From Microvelia longipes (lineage: Eukaryota; Arthropoda; Insecta; Hemiptera; Veliidae): a stretch of 64,000 nucleotides of DNA. The translations under genes were made by a program, and so were the position numbers. Below, in pieces: positions 48,491-61,447 of the stretch. Position 1 is the stretch's first letter; each line of letters opens with the position of its first letter. The stretch is taken from assembly GCA_018340805.1 (NCBI GenBank), contig JACMZG010001908.1, positions 31,051,394 through 31,115,393 on the forward strand, in the 5' to 3' direction. The notes beneath the pieces are model-generated. The model did not search any database and was not told where the DNA came from. It saw nothing but the letters and a program-made list of their open reading frames with translations.

Positions 48491-51154
48491 ATTTTGTTAG
48501 GTGAGGTTTTGCCATACAAATAAAGCTATTTTAATTAATTCAAATCCCATTGTCTGCACCCAAAAATTGGAAGTAAACATTTGTATAAAGAATATTCTAC
48601 ATAGTTTCTTAATGGTTTAACAGACCGGATGCTTTCATGGTGCCTAAACACTCTGAGTGCTCTGATCAGAACAGCTGATGCAGCGTGAACGGTTGCAACT
48701 GAGGATCCTAACAGTTAGAGTACTAACTGTTTTAAATCCTAACTCCTTGAAATCCACTCTATATTTAAAAGGTTACTTTTATTTTACATCTCTTTTTAAC
48801 AATTAAAAATCATTAAAATAGCACACATGAACAAACAAATTTTGCCAGAAATGAGTAAATACCTTTAGAAAATGTTTACCATGAACACACAAGAATTTAC
48901 TGGAGAAAACAAAAAAATCCTGGTGCTGTGGTCCACATGACAGGGAAATTCCATAAGAATTTATCTTTCCAAGCTCAACAGTCCATTTCTTGCTTAAGGG
49001 TTCTGGTTTATGCTTTATAACTTGAGCAATCACTCAATTATCAAGCACTACTCAATAAACATTTTACCTTTATTTTTAAAAGGAAAAGCGCATCATATCC
49101 TGATGGCTATAAAAAATGATAGATCTAAAATTGACAGTGCACACCATTACTTGTACCAGTTTAAAGCTCAGTTAGTGTTTATCTTTAAAAATTTAGCTTA
49201 TTTCCTTTCAAAAATGCAGATAAAAGTGAGTCACAAGTATTGCTTGAAATGGAGTAATTGGTCACATTGTAAAGCATAAAGGGGAACCTCAAGCAAGAAA
49301 TAGAATGTTGAGCAGAGAAACACACATTTTAAAGGAAATTCACCTTCTACAACCATCACTTCTCTCAATTATAAACAACGGGAATTAATGAAATTTTTTG
49401 AATTCGAGTCAAAGTGGAGGAGTTAAACCACTTGTTGGGTACGTTCTACTCTTGCTGGGTCCTATGGAATCAAGAAATTTTTTAAATCTAAAGATCCACA
49501 ATTTAAATTTATAAAACAAAGGAATGAAGAGCTTGAAGTACATCTCATCTCACTAAATAAATTTTAATGTAAGCTTTAAAGAAGCAATACCTCATTTGTT
49601 TATAAAAATGAGTCAAGTGTCCTTCAAAGGTTTTATTGCACTCACTAAAATATTGATAGCCAAATAGGAAAACGCTTACATCACCTGATTATTTTTGGTT
49701 TTTAGTCTTAATCATCAATATATGCCTTAATATGTAAAAAAATAAATGAGGCACAACATTATTTACAAAGCAGTAAAATAGAAGATCTAATTAATCAATT
49801 ATCACATGGTAATGTTTTAAAATTAGATAATTATGAATAATTGTTATCCACCAAGTTTTAAGAACAACTAAAGAAGATTTAGTATCATATTCAACGCCAA
49901 ACATACACTAAAAAATATTTGCGATAAATATATAAACATTAGATCCTTATAATAATATTGGAAGGCCATAAATAATCATTAAACTAATAGTAATAAACAA
50001 GCTTAGAAGTGTCACCCATACATACCAGTAGGTTTCCAAACTTTCATTGAAGTCATTCAAACATTTTTTAACATAATAATCAAGTCAAATTGTTAACAAA
50101 CTAATTAATAATAAACAAAAGAATAAAATAAAAAATAATAATTTTGAGATAAATGACACTAGTGAGAAACAGGTGTAGAAACTGGGTTTGTTCTGGAAAA
50201 ATTTACTAAAAAAATATGTAAATATCCAGTGTAGCCAACATAATAATGTTTTTTGTCTAGTTTTATAACAGCTAAAGTAAGATTACAAAATTAATTTAGG
50301 TCAGGGGCATAAATCAAAATAAAATCTTATTTGTAGGAAATAATAGTTGAGAATAAATTATTTTAAGATGAGCTAAATAGGTAATAGCAAGTCCTAATTA
50401 GAGGTAATCTTATAAGATACACGTTAGAACTATGGGTTAATTATAAAACAACTAATGACTACCCCTAACCCCCTACGATTTTTAAGGAAGGATCATTCTT
50501 TTTCAAGAACTAAAAAAAGATTCATTTTAATTCATGTATGACAACATTACAAATAAAAAGAAATAAAAATATAAAATATTTTTGGATGTTGAACAAATTT
50601 TTATATGATTTTTACCTACAAAATTCATTTTGACTTCATTTTTAAAATATTAAATAGTCAGCTAATTATCTCGACACGCGTTAAATAGTCTTTTTGCATT
50701 CTTATCGAGTTTAATTTAGAAATAATAGTACTTCTCCGTGCGGTGACTATATTTTAAGATAAACTTGCCTGATGTAGATTTTAATATTATGTTTTTAAAA
50801 GTTAAGAAGGTTGGTTGTTTAGAAAAGCAGAGTTTAAAACAAAATTCAGGTAATTCGTATATTGGAGAATGATTCAGTCATTTGTGCCAAATATAATTAA
50901 AACCAGCAACTGGAAGGATTATTGGTAGGTACTGCTAACCAAAAGCTTAAGTTTATTCATACAATTACCAGTTTGTTTTGTTGCGTCTATGTTGTGAAAT
51001 TTAAAGTAGACGTCTATAGTCTTATAATAACTTAATCTAAGGATTCGTAATGCTGTTTCAGAAATTTTGCAATTACCTACCTTGTTATCTCAACTATAGT
51101 GTAATCAACAAGTGTATTTGCTTATGTATCTGGGGCTGTCAATACGACTGCCAA
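48061..51154. other. Upstream region of FBXW7, with a long TA microsatellite
   Basis: No coding frame is convincing. The FBXW7 5' UTR and promoter should lie here, but no TATA or initiator can be assigned. It holds the TA tract at 48376-48486 and otherwise AT-rich unique-looking DNA. Confidence 0.5.
48376..48486. repeat. TA microsatellite, ~110 bp, ~340 bp upstream of the FBXW7 start
   Basis: The longest TA tract in the window, with a few interruptions. Confidence 0.95.
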
Positions 51155-51660
51155 TTAGTACGTTCACACACACTTTAGATCCGCGTATCGTATGGGATAC
51201 GATCTCTCAATACGGTAATTTAAGCTGCGGAGGGGATCCGATCGCATACGCTAGAACTAGGGAGATGGAATCTAAATGGATCCCCCGATACGCTGTCTTT
51301 TTGTGTGTGTACCTTTAGAGACGATCGTATTTAACGGATAACCTTCTCGTCGAACTTTTATTTCACTTTATTTCACTTCTATATAACCGTTTTTGATCAA
51401 ATAACTTTTGGAATATTATTTTTTTTAGTGTAACTTTATTATTATGCAAAGAAATCACAATTTAATTAAATATATTTTTAGTTTTAAACTTCCTTATAAC
51501 CAAAAGTGAAGGTTCACTATACAAGACGCCATGTTTTGGCGGGATCAGTTATCACTCGATCGACTAAACAAATACGCTGCAAGAACCGTGAAGTTAGTTG
51601 ACCGTATTGCATACGTATTCTATACGATCCGCGGATCTAGAGTGTGTGTGAACGTACTAA
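51155..51660. mobile_element. Inverted-repeat (MITE-like) element with CpG-rich ~60 bp termini, 506 bp
   Basis: Left end TTAGTACGTTCACACACACT (51155 on) is exactly matched by the complement of the right end (to 51660). The match continues past AGATCCGCG with few changes to AATACGGT, so the termini are ~60 bp. Inner sequence has further inverted pieces (GGGGATCCGATCGCATACG against GGATCCCCCGATACG). No coding frame. It is far richer in CpG than its surroundings and includes an E2F-like TTTTGGCGGGA at 51534-51544. Confidence 0.85.
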
Positions 51661-52834
51661 ATGTCAAAAGAAGTATATTTTGCCTGCTAGGTCTAGAGAC
51701 TATTTATACTTAAGTATTAAATACTATAGATAACAGTAAGACTGAAGACTCATTGGTGGAAAAATTTGGAATCTGATTGACGCTAGCACCTCGGCAGACC
51801 TACTTTTCAACTAAGTTGGTGTGGCTTAATTTTCCGCTTTTTGCCTTCATTCCATTTGAATGAACTTTTCATACTTTTTAGTCTTACTTCTAACTAGCCA
51901 AAGCGCTTTGTGTGGTCTTCAATGTCTTTAAACTTTCACAGAACACTTCTGTTGGCAAGAAGTTTACATAAATTTAAATGAAAAGCTAGCCGCACACAAG
52001 CCTTAAGCTTATGTGGCTAGTAAGATCTTATTTATAAACAAATAACATTATGAATAGATGTACTAAGACTTTTAGGACCTTTTGTATGATTGTATTGTGT
52101 ATTACTCTGTAAATTATTTTTTAAATAAATTATAAAATCAAATTATAATTATAAATCAGTAGCGTTATGTTGAAGTTTGAAAATTTTTTTTACTATTAGT
52201 TTCTGAAACTTTGAAATACAGAACATGGCGAACCATTTTTATTAGTTAAAATAATAAGGAACGAAAAGAAAAATAATTTTATTATTTCATTAAATGCAGC
52301 TGTCATAACCAATAGTTGTCATGGTTTACATAAATTTAAAGTTTTAAAATATAATCGATAATTTTTGGAAAGCTTTCAGAGTTAGTTCATGAGTAGTCCA
52401 CTCAGGTTTGCCGCAGCGATAATTGAATCCATACTTTTCCTTATTGATTTAACCCCCCCCCCTCCAGCTAGGGCCAAGGTGATTCAATTCGATGTAAACT
52501 TACAAAACAAACTCGTAGGTTATAACATGACTTTTTATGAACAGGGTGACGTCATTGAAGGAATCGGTGTAGGTGACTTACATTGAAAACGATAAATAAT
52601 TATTAATTGTAAACAAAATAAGCAAAAGATTTGATCAAATTTCTAAGATTATTAACTAGCATAAGATTGATTAATTTATGTAGAATTAAATCATTTTTAC
52701 TCTACATTTTAGTGAAATTAACACATTTTTATAATTGAGTAGACGTTTACATTAAAAAAATCTGTCAAATATCTGTAAGCCTTGATATTCGCCACGTATT
52801 CAGGAGCCTCAGATTACTTTTGTTGCATAATTTT
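51661..52834. other. Intergenic DNA between FBXW7 and REXO1
   Basis: No gene recognised. It has a ten-base C run at 52453-52462 and a perfect TGACGTCA (CRE-type) site at 52547-52554. The frame at 52389-52586 has no family resemblance. Confidence 0.45.
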
Positions 52835-53115
52835 TACGTTTCCCCATTTATACCGTATGTATCGAGGAAAAATATTTTATACCAACCTAGGTATATAGGA
52901 AAAGTATTGTGTTGGCACTGAACATCTGAAACCAAGATTTACATCCTCGGAAGTTTTCTCAAAGTTATCTGTCTTTATGTGTGAGTGTGCCTGACCATCG
53001 TAGCTCTCAGAGCATTTATTATAGAGAGTTGAACCTTGGTACGAAAATCAATCTTCAGGTTACGTTTTGTTATTCGGTAAATCCGGATGCTTTTGACATC
53101 ATCATCCGGCAATAA
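52835..53115 (-). repeat. Dispersed repeat family A, truncated copy
   Basis: On the minus strand it ends with the family's TACGGTATAAATGGGG-like tail (near 52845). It has the CACAATACTTTTCCTATATA part and TTTGAGAAAACTTCCGAGG. It stops near 53115, next to a tRNA-like sequence. Confidence 0.65.
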
Positions 53116-53135
53116 TTTCGAAAGTTCATAAAAAT

Positions 53136-53206
53136 TCCCTCGGCCGAGATTTGAATCACCAACTTTTGAGACCCTTTGCAAATGATTTAACCTCACAGCC
53201 AAGGAA
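53136..53206 (-). mobile_element. tRNA-derived SINE head, degraded
   Basis: On the minus strand it reads CCTTGGCTGTGAGGTTAAAT, then GTTGGTGATTCAAATCTCGG and CCGAGGG, like the B-box half of the SINE at 14641-14883. The A box is weak. Confidence 0.5.
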
Positions 53207-53499
53207 GAACCAATCACAGCCAAGAAAGCAATCATTTATACATAACCTTACAAAACTGCATTCTCTAGGTTAACCATAAAACATCAGTTATTTGATTTCA
53301 AACATGTCTAAATGCATATTGACGTGCTAAAATTTAATGAATGTATCCAGAGGAATTTTATTTTTAAATTTTTATTTTTTAAGTCGTAGTGCTCTGATTT
53401 GTTATTATTATAATGTAAGTTGTGTATACTGATTCCTGTAATGACGTCATTGTCGTATGATAATCTAACATGTAAAAAGATTGTTTTCATGCCTTCAAA

Positions 53500-53830
53500 A
53501 AAATCAATTCTTAAGAAGGAATTGACTTTTCTCAGTATTTATGAAATATACAGAGAATATAGAATTTCAAATGTCATAATTTTTTGTAAGCAAACTCTAT
53601 GTGTTGTTTTATTTGAACTAGAAAAAAAAGTTTTTTGTTATCGTTTTCTATGAATTCTTGTCACACAAAGTAACCTTCATTAATGACAGGCAACATGACA
53701 TTGGATAACCTCCTCTATGATTATAATAGTTGCTAAAGTAGCCCTAGCTGCCAAAATTTACTTCGTTTGACATTCACAATCGTATTGAAAGCCAAAACAC
53801 ATGAGAAACGTCACTTGTTGATTCTATTCT
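53500..53830 (+). repeat. Dispersed repeat family C, copy 2
   Basis: AGTAACCTTCATTAATGACA, GGCAACATGACATT, AATAGTTGCTAAAG and CACTTGTTGATTCTATT occur in the same order as at 17500-17830. Confidence 0.7.
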
Positions 53831-54327
53831 ACTATAGTATTTTTATTATAATTTAACAAAAATTATTTATCTACATTATTTTATAAAATTAAATCAATTA
53901 TCATAATTATAGAAACAAGCATTTTTATTGTTTTAGATTGATGTAACAAATTGGTGTACTTATTCCTAAATTCTACTCTTCTGTCCAAATTCAAATAAGG
54001 CTAGGCTGGGTAAAAATCTAGTTAAAAAAAGTTAAATTAGTATTAATGGCTGAATTGATTGGGTATGGTATTCAAACCTGATTGTTTTGGTGTGAAATGT
54101 AGTATTTGGAGACCACCTAGTAATTGGAGGGTGGAAGAACATTTGTTGACCTGAATTTATAACTTTTTATCTATCTTTGTTAACAGAATTTATTGCTTCA
54201 TTCCCATGGGTAGATATAGCTTTTAGTTAAATATTAAGTTATTATCTCTCATACCTTTTAAATTATATATTATTGCTATAGAGATCCTTTCTTATTTTGT
54301 TGTAGACAACTGCTGTGGTGGAAAATT

Positions 54328-54354
54328 ATGCAGATGTTTTTTGAAATTGGTTAA
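54328..54354 (+). promoter_or_regulatory. Short upstream open reading frame before REXO1
   Basis: An ATG at 54328 opens an eight-codon frame ending in TAA at 54352-54354, 35 bases before the REXO1 start. An acceptor-like TTGTTGTAG ends at 54305, so this could be the 5' UTR part of the first coding exon. Whether it is in the transcript is not known. Confidence 0.35.
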
Positions 54355-54389
54355 ATTTTATTATACTGAATGCTATTGGATTTTTTAAA

Positions 54390-57300
54390 ATGCTACCATC
54401 AAAAGGATATTTTAACACATTAGAATGCCCATTCTATTTATCTTCTACTCAATGCTTTAGGCCCTATTGTCATTTTAAGCACCCTAAGAGGGATCCAAAT
54501 GCTGAAAGTAATGAGCCTAAAGTTGAAATTCCCAAAGAAGAATCCCTGGCGATAGTAAAGCCTCAGTTACCATTGCCTCCTGTTGAACCTGAAGTACCTT
54601 CTCCTCCTGTCAAGCACATACCTATAGCTTATATACCAACAAAACCTTCTGCTATTTCTGTCAATACTAAAAAACCAAAAATTATTCATTCAAAAAGTAA
54701 CATTACCAAAAATAATGTTACTTCAGCCGAATATGATCCATTAGCTGTGATAGATTCCAGCGAGAAAACATATTCCAGGTATTCATATGAGAAGCAAGAT
54801 AATGATTCAGAAGATGAATTTTTTAGACCTCTATTTTATAATCCAAAAAAAGCCGGCACAGATCCTGACAGTTTTGGTAGATTTGATGAGGGGAGTAAGA
54901 GTGGGTATGATGAGGAAGAAACAGACAATTATCCTGATGGAGCAGAATTTTCTAACGAAGAAGAAGAAAATGATGGATTAAAAGATGATGAAAGGGATAC
55001 TCTACCATCTGCAGATGTTAAAGTAATTGAAAAAAATTCTGATAAGAAAGAACTTAGCAGTAAAGAAATAAAATGTAAGAAGAAAAGAAAGTATGCTGAG
55101 CTCAATGCTTCTAAATTAAATGATAATGAGAAATCTATAACCACATCAACTGTCAAACTAGAGACAAATGGTACTAGTTCTTCTCCTAAAAGAATTAAAG
55201 TTGAAGATATATCTAACCATGTTACTAGTAAAATTCCAGAAAAGAAAGTTTGCAAGTATAAGGATAAAAAGAGATCTTCTGATATTAAAATTACTGAAGA
55301 AAGTTCTATGTCAAAGAAACATTCCTCGAGTATTAATAAAGATTCAGGGGAAAAGAAAAAATCTAATAGTTTGCATAAATCCGATCACAAGGATGCTGAT
55401 AAATCAAACTCACACAAAAAATCATCTTCAGACAAAAAAAGTTCTTCTGATAAAAAGCATTCAAGTAGTAGTAAAAGCTCAGGTAGTAAAAAACATGAGT
55501 CTAAAAGTTCATCTGTGGATAAAAAATTATCCAGCTCTAATAAAAACAATAGTAAGGAACATTCATCAAAAAGTAAACATTCTTCTGATAATAAGCATAA
55601 TTCTTCGTCTTCTAATTCTTCAAAAAACAAGTCTTCTTCTGAAAACAAAAATCATTCTTCTTCTGGAAGCAAGCATCGTTCTTCATCTAGTAGCAAGCAC
55701 CATTCATCAGGTATTTTAAATCCAATTTCATTTAAATGAGATTTTGTTACATTATATCAACTAAGGAGATAAAGCTTATAACTGCTTGAATCAAGGCAAT
55801 TTATCAAGTCTTAAAATCAAGTTCTTAAAACTAGCTTTAAGAACTTTACTTGCTTGGTGATCTGTCACCTCTCAAGATATTACTATAATGTACTCTGTGC
55901 TTTAAAACCCTTTCTATTTTTATAAGTATTTCATTAGAGTTGTCATATTATTACTTTTGCTTTATTATCATTGGTCTTCTTTTGACCATAGAGCCATGTT
56001 CATTATTTTAATTATATTACATATGGTTTGTGGACTTGACCATGTCACATACCTTATTGTGTCTGGTAACATTTATCCATAAAAACTAAATTGATGCTAG
56101 GGGGGCGATAATCCAACCCCTACTAACTCTAGATTCGCACATACCCCTACATGGCTAGTATTGGTTTGTGGGGTCAACTATCCAAGCCACCAACATCCCT
56201 GATACTGCCTAACTTTCTACTCTAAGGGACCTCACCCCTTTTGGAGTAGGCATTTAGAAAAATCTCTTTGTTCTTCTTCTATCTATGTAGGACATCTTCC
56301 CTTACTTCTACTGACCAGTAGAACTGCCTCCCCCTTTTCTCTCTCTTGCTTTTTAATAGTTAAGTGATTGTCAGAGTTTCGGTGATGTTATACAAAATTG
56401 CATACCTACCCCTTACTATGTTCTTTTGTGTTATTAACAATGCTTAATATTTACAGGTAAGCATGAGTCATCTTCAGAGAAAAAACTAAGAACTAATGAC
56501 AGTAAATCAAAAGAAAATACAACCATTAAGAAAGAGGCTTCGAGTGAAAGAAAACACGATAGTAAAACCAAGAAAACTTCAGAAAAAAGTTCTATCAGCA
56601 AGAGTACATCCTCACACAAATCTTCTAGTAGTAAAGAAAATAAAAGTAAATCACATAGTACCAGAGATTCTTCTAGTAGAGAAAAACTTAAAGATAAAAA
56701 TAATTTGAAGAGAAAACATTCTATTAGTTCTAGTTCTGGTAATTCTGATAGTGAGAGGAAGGAACCAATTCTTATATCTGATTCTTCTAGTTGCGAAGAA
56801 GGCACTGCTGATAAATATAGCAGAAACAATAATTCACCTGTGGGCATTGATGAAATTTTAGGCTTGACTGATTCTGACCGTGAAAATAATCATGAAGTGT
56901 CCGAGTCAGAAAATGAGGAGGAATATATTCCCAAACCAATATCCAATTCCAGAGCTAGCCCTGTTTATAAACCAACAAGTAAAGAAGATTTAGAGGAAAT
57001 CCAGAAAAAATTAAAAATCATTCCTTCCACTCCTAGTGTTGAAGAATATAAGCCTGTTCAAACTGTGTCAAAAGTTAGAATTGCTCATGTTCCAAATGTT
57101 AGTTCTTTTATGAGTGCCAAAACATTGATCAACTCTGGCAAAACTGTACCTTCTAATTTGCAAAGAATAGTTACTGCCACTCATATCGTTAATCCTAGAC
57201 TGCCCAATAAAAATCAAGCATCTACTTCAAAACCAAGACCTCAAATCACAACTAATTTAGATTCAAACATTTTGATTAGTACTAGACAACCTGGATTAAA

Positions 57301-58471
57301 CAATATATTTGATGAATTTATGAAGTTTATAGATTATGATGAAGCTTACAGAAGAGCAGTTGAGGAAGAGACTGAAATATGTAATATTGCTACTAATCCA
57401 CAGAGTTATAGGAATAGAATAGCCCTATGCATATTAAAAATAAGGAAGAGTAAAGGTGCTGCAGAGGTTGTTCAAAAAGAAAAGATAACATCTGCATCTA
57501 AACCTGAATATACTTATGGCCTTACGCTATATGAATGTTTCTCTAAATATCTTTTAAAACCTGAAGACTATGTACTTCATGGTTACCCTCTAGAATTGCC
57601 TGGCAAATCAGGTTGTGTATATATCGATAAGAATAGTTATTTCAGAAATAAGCATAAGGGACCAAGAGAAGGGCCTTTTAGGAAATGTTGCAACTGTGGA
57701 CAGGAATATGCTATTGATGAAGAGACTGAAATGCCTTTAACTAAAAATGACTGTCATCATCATTGGGGCAAACCAATAGGCATTGTTCGCCTTGGCAAAA
57801 TATATACTTGCTGCAAAGGAGAGGTTGGTTCATCAGAACCTTGTCATACTTCATTGTACCATGTAACTGAAACAAAAAATGACGACTGTTTGGAAGGATT
57901 TGTTAGAACAAGGCCGTACCCCCCAGATGCCGATCCTAATAAAGCTGGTATTTACGCCATGGACTGTGAAATGTGTTTCACTACAAAAGGACGTGATATA
58001 GTTAGAGTTTCTATGTTATCTATTGACAATGAAAGTGTATATGATGTCTTGATTAAACCAAAGTATCCGATTTTGGACTATTGTACCAGATTTAGTGGTA
58101 TAACAGAGGAGAAATTACAAAACGTTACAACTACTCTTCCTGAAGTTCAGAAATTCATTTTAAAAATGATTAATGATAAAACTATATTAGTAGGTCATTC
58201 GCTAGAGAATGATTTAAAGGCGTTGAAATTAATCCATTACAATGTAGTTGATACCAGTATTATTTATCCTCATAAAGAAGGTCTACCTGTGAAATGTGCA
58301 CTTAGAACTTTAACTTCTCGAATACTCGGCCAAGCTATTCAAACCGGAGAAAATGGGCACGATTCCCTTGAAGATGCTAGAGCATCTTTAATGCTTGTTT
58401 TGCATCAGGTAAAAGAAGATGCTAAGAGTCGTAAACCAAGAGTAGTCAAACAGCTTAAATCATTCAAATGA
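54390..58471 (+). CDS. REXO1: REXO1-like RNA exonuclease (DEDDh family)
   Basis: Two coding exons, 54390-55710 and 56457-58471, join in phase 1 to 1111 residues. The N terminus has a CCCH-type finger, C13-x8-C22-x4-C27-x3-H31, in CPFYLSSTQCFRPYCHFKH, the same layout as the start of vertebrate REXO1. A very long Ser/Lys-rich disordered middle follows (about residues 190-540). The C-terminal third has LYECFSKYLL, a Cys/His cluster (KCCNCG and DCHHHWG), and the exonuclease. Catalytic residues are D943 and E945 (AMDCEM), D1026 (HSLENDL), and H1075 and D1080 (HDSLEDA), all present. The family trims RNA 3' ends in the nucleus; mammalian REXO1 binds elongin A. FBXW7 lies divergently upstream. The start is well supported because the finger begins ten residues later. 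Confidence 0.93.
55711..56456 (+). other. REXO1 intron with a GC-richer segment
   Basis: Donor GT at 55711, acceptor AG at 56455-56456. The part 56097-56350 is much richer in C (many CCCC and CCT runs) than the flanks and may be an old repeat insertion. It has no frame and no match inside the window. Confidence 0.6.
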
Positions 58472-58643
58472 CTGCCCTTACCATGTATTATTTATTTCTT
58501 TGTATATTAGTACTTTATATAATATATTATATATATGTTCCTTATCATAAATTTTATTTTTTGTATTCTTAGAACACAATTTTAATTTATAAATTTCACT
58601 ATATTTAAGTTTGTAAACTTATTTTCTATTCGATCATAAACAC

Positions 58644-58649
58644 AATAAA
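58644..58649 (+). terminator. REXO1 polyadenylation signal
   Basis: AATAAA about 170 bases after the REXO1 stop, followed at 58651-58661 by GTCC and a T run. This is the first convincing hexamer after the gene. Confidence 0.6.
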
Positions 58650-61447
58650 GAGTCCTTTTTTTAATATGGAAGAACAGAACAATCGAGTGATAAACATTAG
58701 GCCAGTTTTGACCGAGTAATGGGGTAGATTAATTATTCTAAAGCAGCTCTCTGCCATATTTCCTGTTGTTATAAATTACAAGTCTATACTGTGCCATATT
58801 TTGACTGACAGATTAAATTCAATGTATATTCAAATTATTATAAATACCCCTCAATGTTAATGTACTGTAAATAATTGAGCAAAAAACGAAACTTAAAAAT
58901 GTTAAGTTCAACTATATTAATTAAATGTATTTCTTGGTAGATTTCAGAATAAATTAAAAAATGTGTTTGAAGGAAATAAAAATGTAATACTACCTTGGAT
59001 GTTTAACATAAGAGTAACATTCATTTTAATTTTTCTTAAATATTGGGTAAGTAAAAAATTATCCCTAAAATACTTAGGTATATTTCTATTTTTCCCTATT
59101 AAATATTAAAATATTGACAGGAGATATAATTTTACAAATTTTTTATTTTTAAAATTGTATTAATTTTTTATATAATTTTTATAAAAATTCCTACATTATT
59201 TTTAAGAGATGTAATACTATCCAAGGTTAGTTTACTCTTCTGTCTGCTATTTATAACTGCAGCAATGTTAATGCTTAAGGTTATTTTGCTAAACAAGGGC
59301 ATTACTCACTAAATATGAATACCTCTGATTCAGGAAAAAATAAAAAAATCATTCATAAATATCCAAATATGTTAAGGCAAATTTTTAAAGATAAAATTAC
59401 AAATTGCTGTTATGATTGTACAATTTAAGCCCTGTCTCATCCACAGAATTCTGATATAGTATGCAGAATCTTTACTACAGCTTGAAGAGGATGATTTTAT
59501 GTTGTACATTTGGAATGATACATTTCAAGATTTATTGAATGTTAAAGTTTATTATTTTTTGACCTGCTTTCTTTTAGAATCTCGATTGCATATTATGTGG
59601 TCTATAACAAAACTTTTATCTTAGAAAATCTACCCTGTCAGATGAACTGAACAAATTAATATACAAATAAATAACAAAAGTTAAATAATCATCTGAAATC
59701 GCTGTGATCTCTTTATCAAATGTATGTTATATTCAAGAAAAGAAAATATAATTTAAAAATAAGAAAATAAAATTCATTTTTTTTATAATAGATGTTGTTT
59801 TTCTTCCACATTTATACACTTTTACGTCAATTTTATCCTTAAAACGACTAATGCACTAAAGCTTAACTTTTTAGTGGACCCAACAAATTATACTGTTAAA
59901 CTAACGCAGAATAATCTTTGCAAAGCTCAAAACTGATTTTCATGTGTTCAAAAGACTTTTAGTTTTGAGTAAAACAGTAGTACTTGCAGTAGTATTCAGA
60001 ACAGATGTATGTAGATAGATAAAATACTATTATGATAGCACTAGTTGACTTGATAAGATAATGTAAATTATTCTATCAAGTTAACTATTTAGCTAGATAG
60101 ATTGACACATTCACGATTCAGAGTCTATAGCAGCACCAACATTGCTGATAAGAAATAGATAATGAAAGGGTGATCGTTGTCCTTATAGGGTTTTTTGGTT
60201 TTTCTTATTAGTGACGATTATTTATTTAATTAGTGCGTATTAACTCAGTAGAATCACTAATTCATAGAAAAATAGGGTTTCAATGGGTTGTCATGAGTAT
60301 TTAAATTGAGTGATGGTAAGGTAAAAATCTCAATATAGTGTTTTATTGTTAATTAATGTAACTTCTAAATAATTTTAGAATGCATAACACACAATATTAC
60401 ATTTTTACTGCATTAAATTGTTTAAATTAGTTGTAAAAGGTATTTAAATTAACTGATAACAAGCGGATTTTCATTGTAATGGTGTTTTAATTTATTTGCT
60501 CACTGAAATAAGTAATAACTCAATAAATTCACTTTTATGTAAAATTTTTAAATCATCCCTTTAGGTTTTATTATTTCTGGGTTAAATCGGACAAATCCAA
60601 GGCTGTAGTGATAAGAGCCTGATTCTATATTTAAAATCCTGGATCTATGAAATACTGGCAATTTTTTTAGCACTGATGGTCATTTTATTAATTTTTAACG
60701 CATTTATCATAAATTAACTAACAATAAAGAAATAAAAGAAATTTTTTTATTAGCTCCCATGCTAATCATGTGATAAACAAATTTTTGATTATCCTTTCAT
60801 TTTCCCGCCTTTGGTATTGCCAACCTTATAAGCATCTCTTTGAATCGCGAATAATACAATTTTGTATTTCAGGTCATTAAAGTGATGACTTTTTGGGTTT
60901 TATTCACCCAAAAGTACTTCTGGGATGAATCCTTTAAATTTTAAAACAAATAGTTTAATGGTTACTTAAAAAAATAAATTATCAACAGTGATAATTTCTG
61001 GTTAAAGAAATAAAAAAAAATCATAAATGCTTGAAAATCATATTTTCTATTATTTATACATGGTTTATATCAACAAAATTAAAACAAGCAGAATTTAATA
61101 TTATTCTAATGGTAAAACAAACAGTTTGAGAAGTTGATGTACAGAAAAAGAGCCTTAATAATGATTTGACCAATTTTAGAGTTAATAGAGGGGAAAAAAA
61201 TTCAATGCCTAAGCTTTTTCCAAACATTTGAAAGCACCAAACATTTCTAGAGCCAGCCATAAAATATGTAATCTAAAATATGATAGCTAATATAAGTGGG
61301 TATAAAACAATCACTTCTGTAAAAGATTCTAGGTTCTATTATCACAATCCTGATTTCAACCAAACTAGAAATTTTAAAGGAGTATTTGTTGGCATCGTAA
61401 ATTAGTAATATACTTATTACATAATACTTCAAGTATTTAATATTTTA
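58650..61447. other. Downstream intergenic DNA, nothing recognised
   Basis: AT-rich, no convincing frame. A TTTCCCGCC motif (E2F-type) at 60801-60809 stands alone with no gene near it. Confidence 0.5.

Noticed and set aside
52389..52586. 65-codon frame between FBXW7 and REXO1
   Set aside because: It contains a ten-base C run translated as prolines, no domain, and no splice context. Chance frame.
55385..55648. Minus-strand frame rich in Leu, Glu and Ser
   Set aside because: It is the antisense shadow of the Ser/Lys-rich REXO1 tract.
60801..60809. TTTCCCGCC, an E2F-type site that could mark a promoter
   Set aside because: No gene or first exon is visible on either side; a nine-base match alone is weak.
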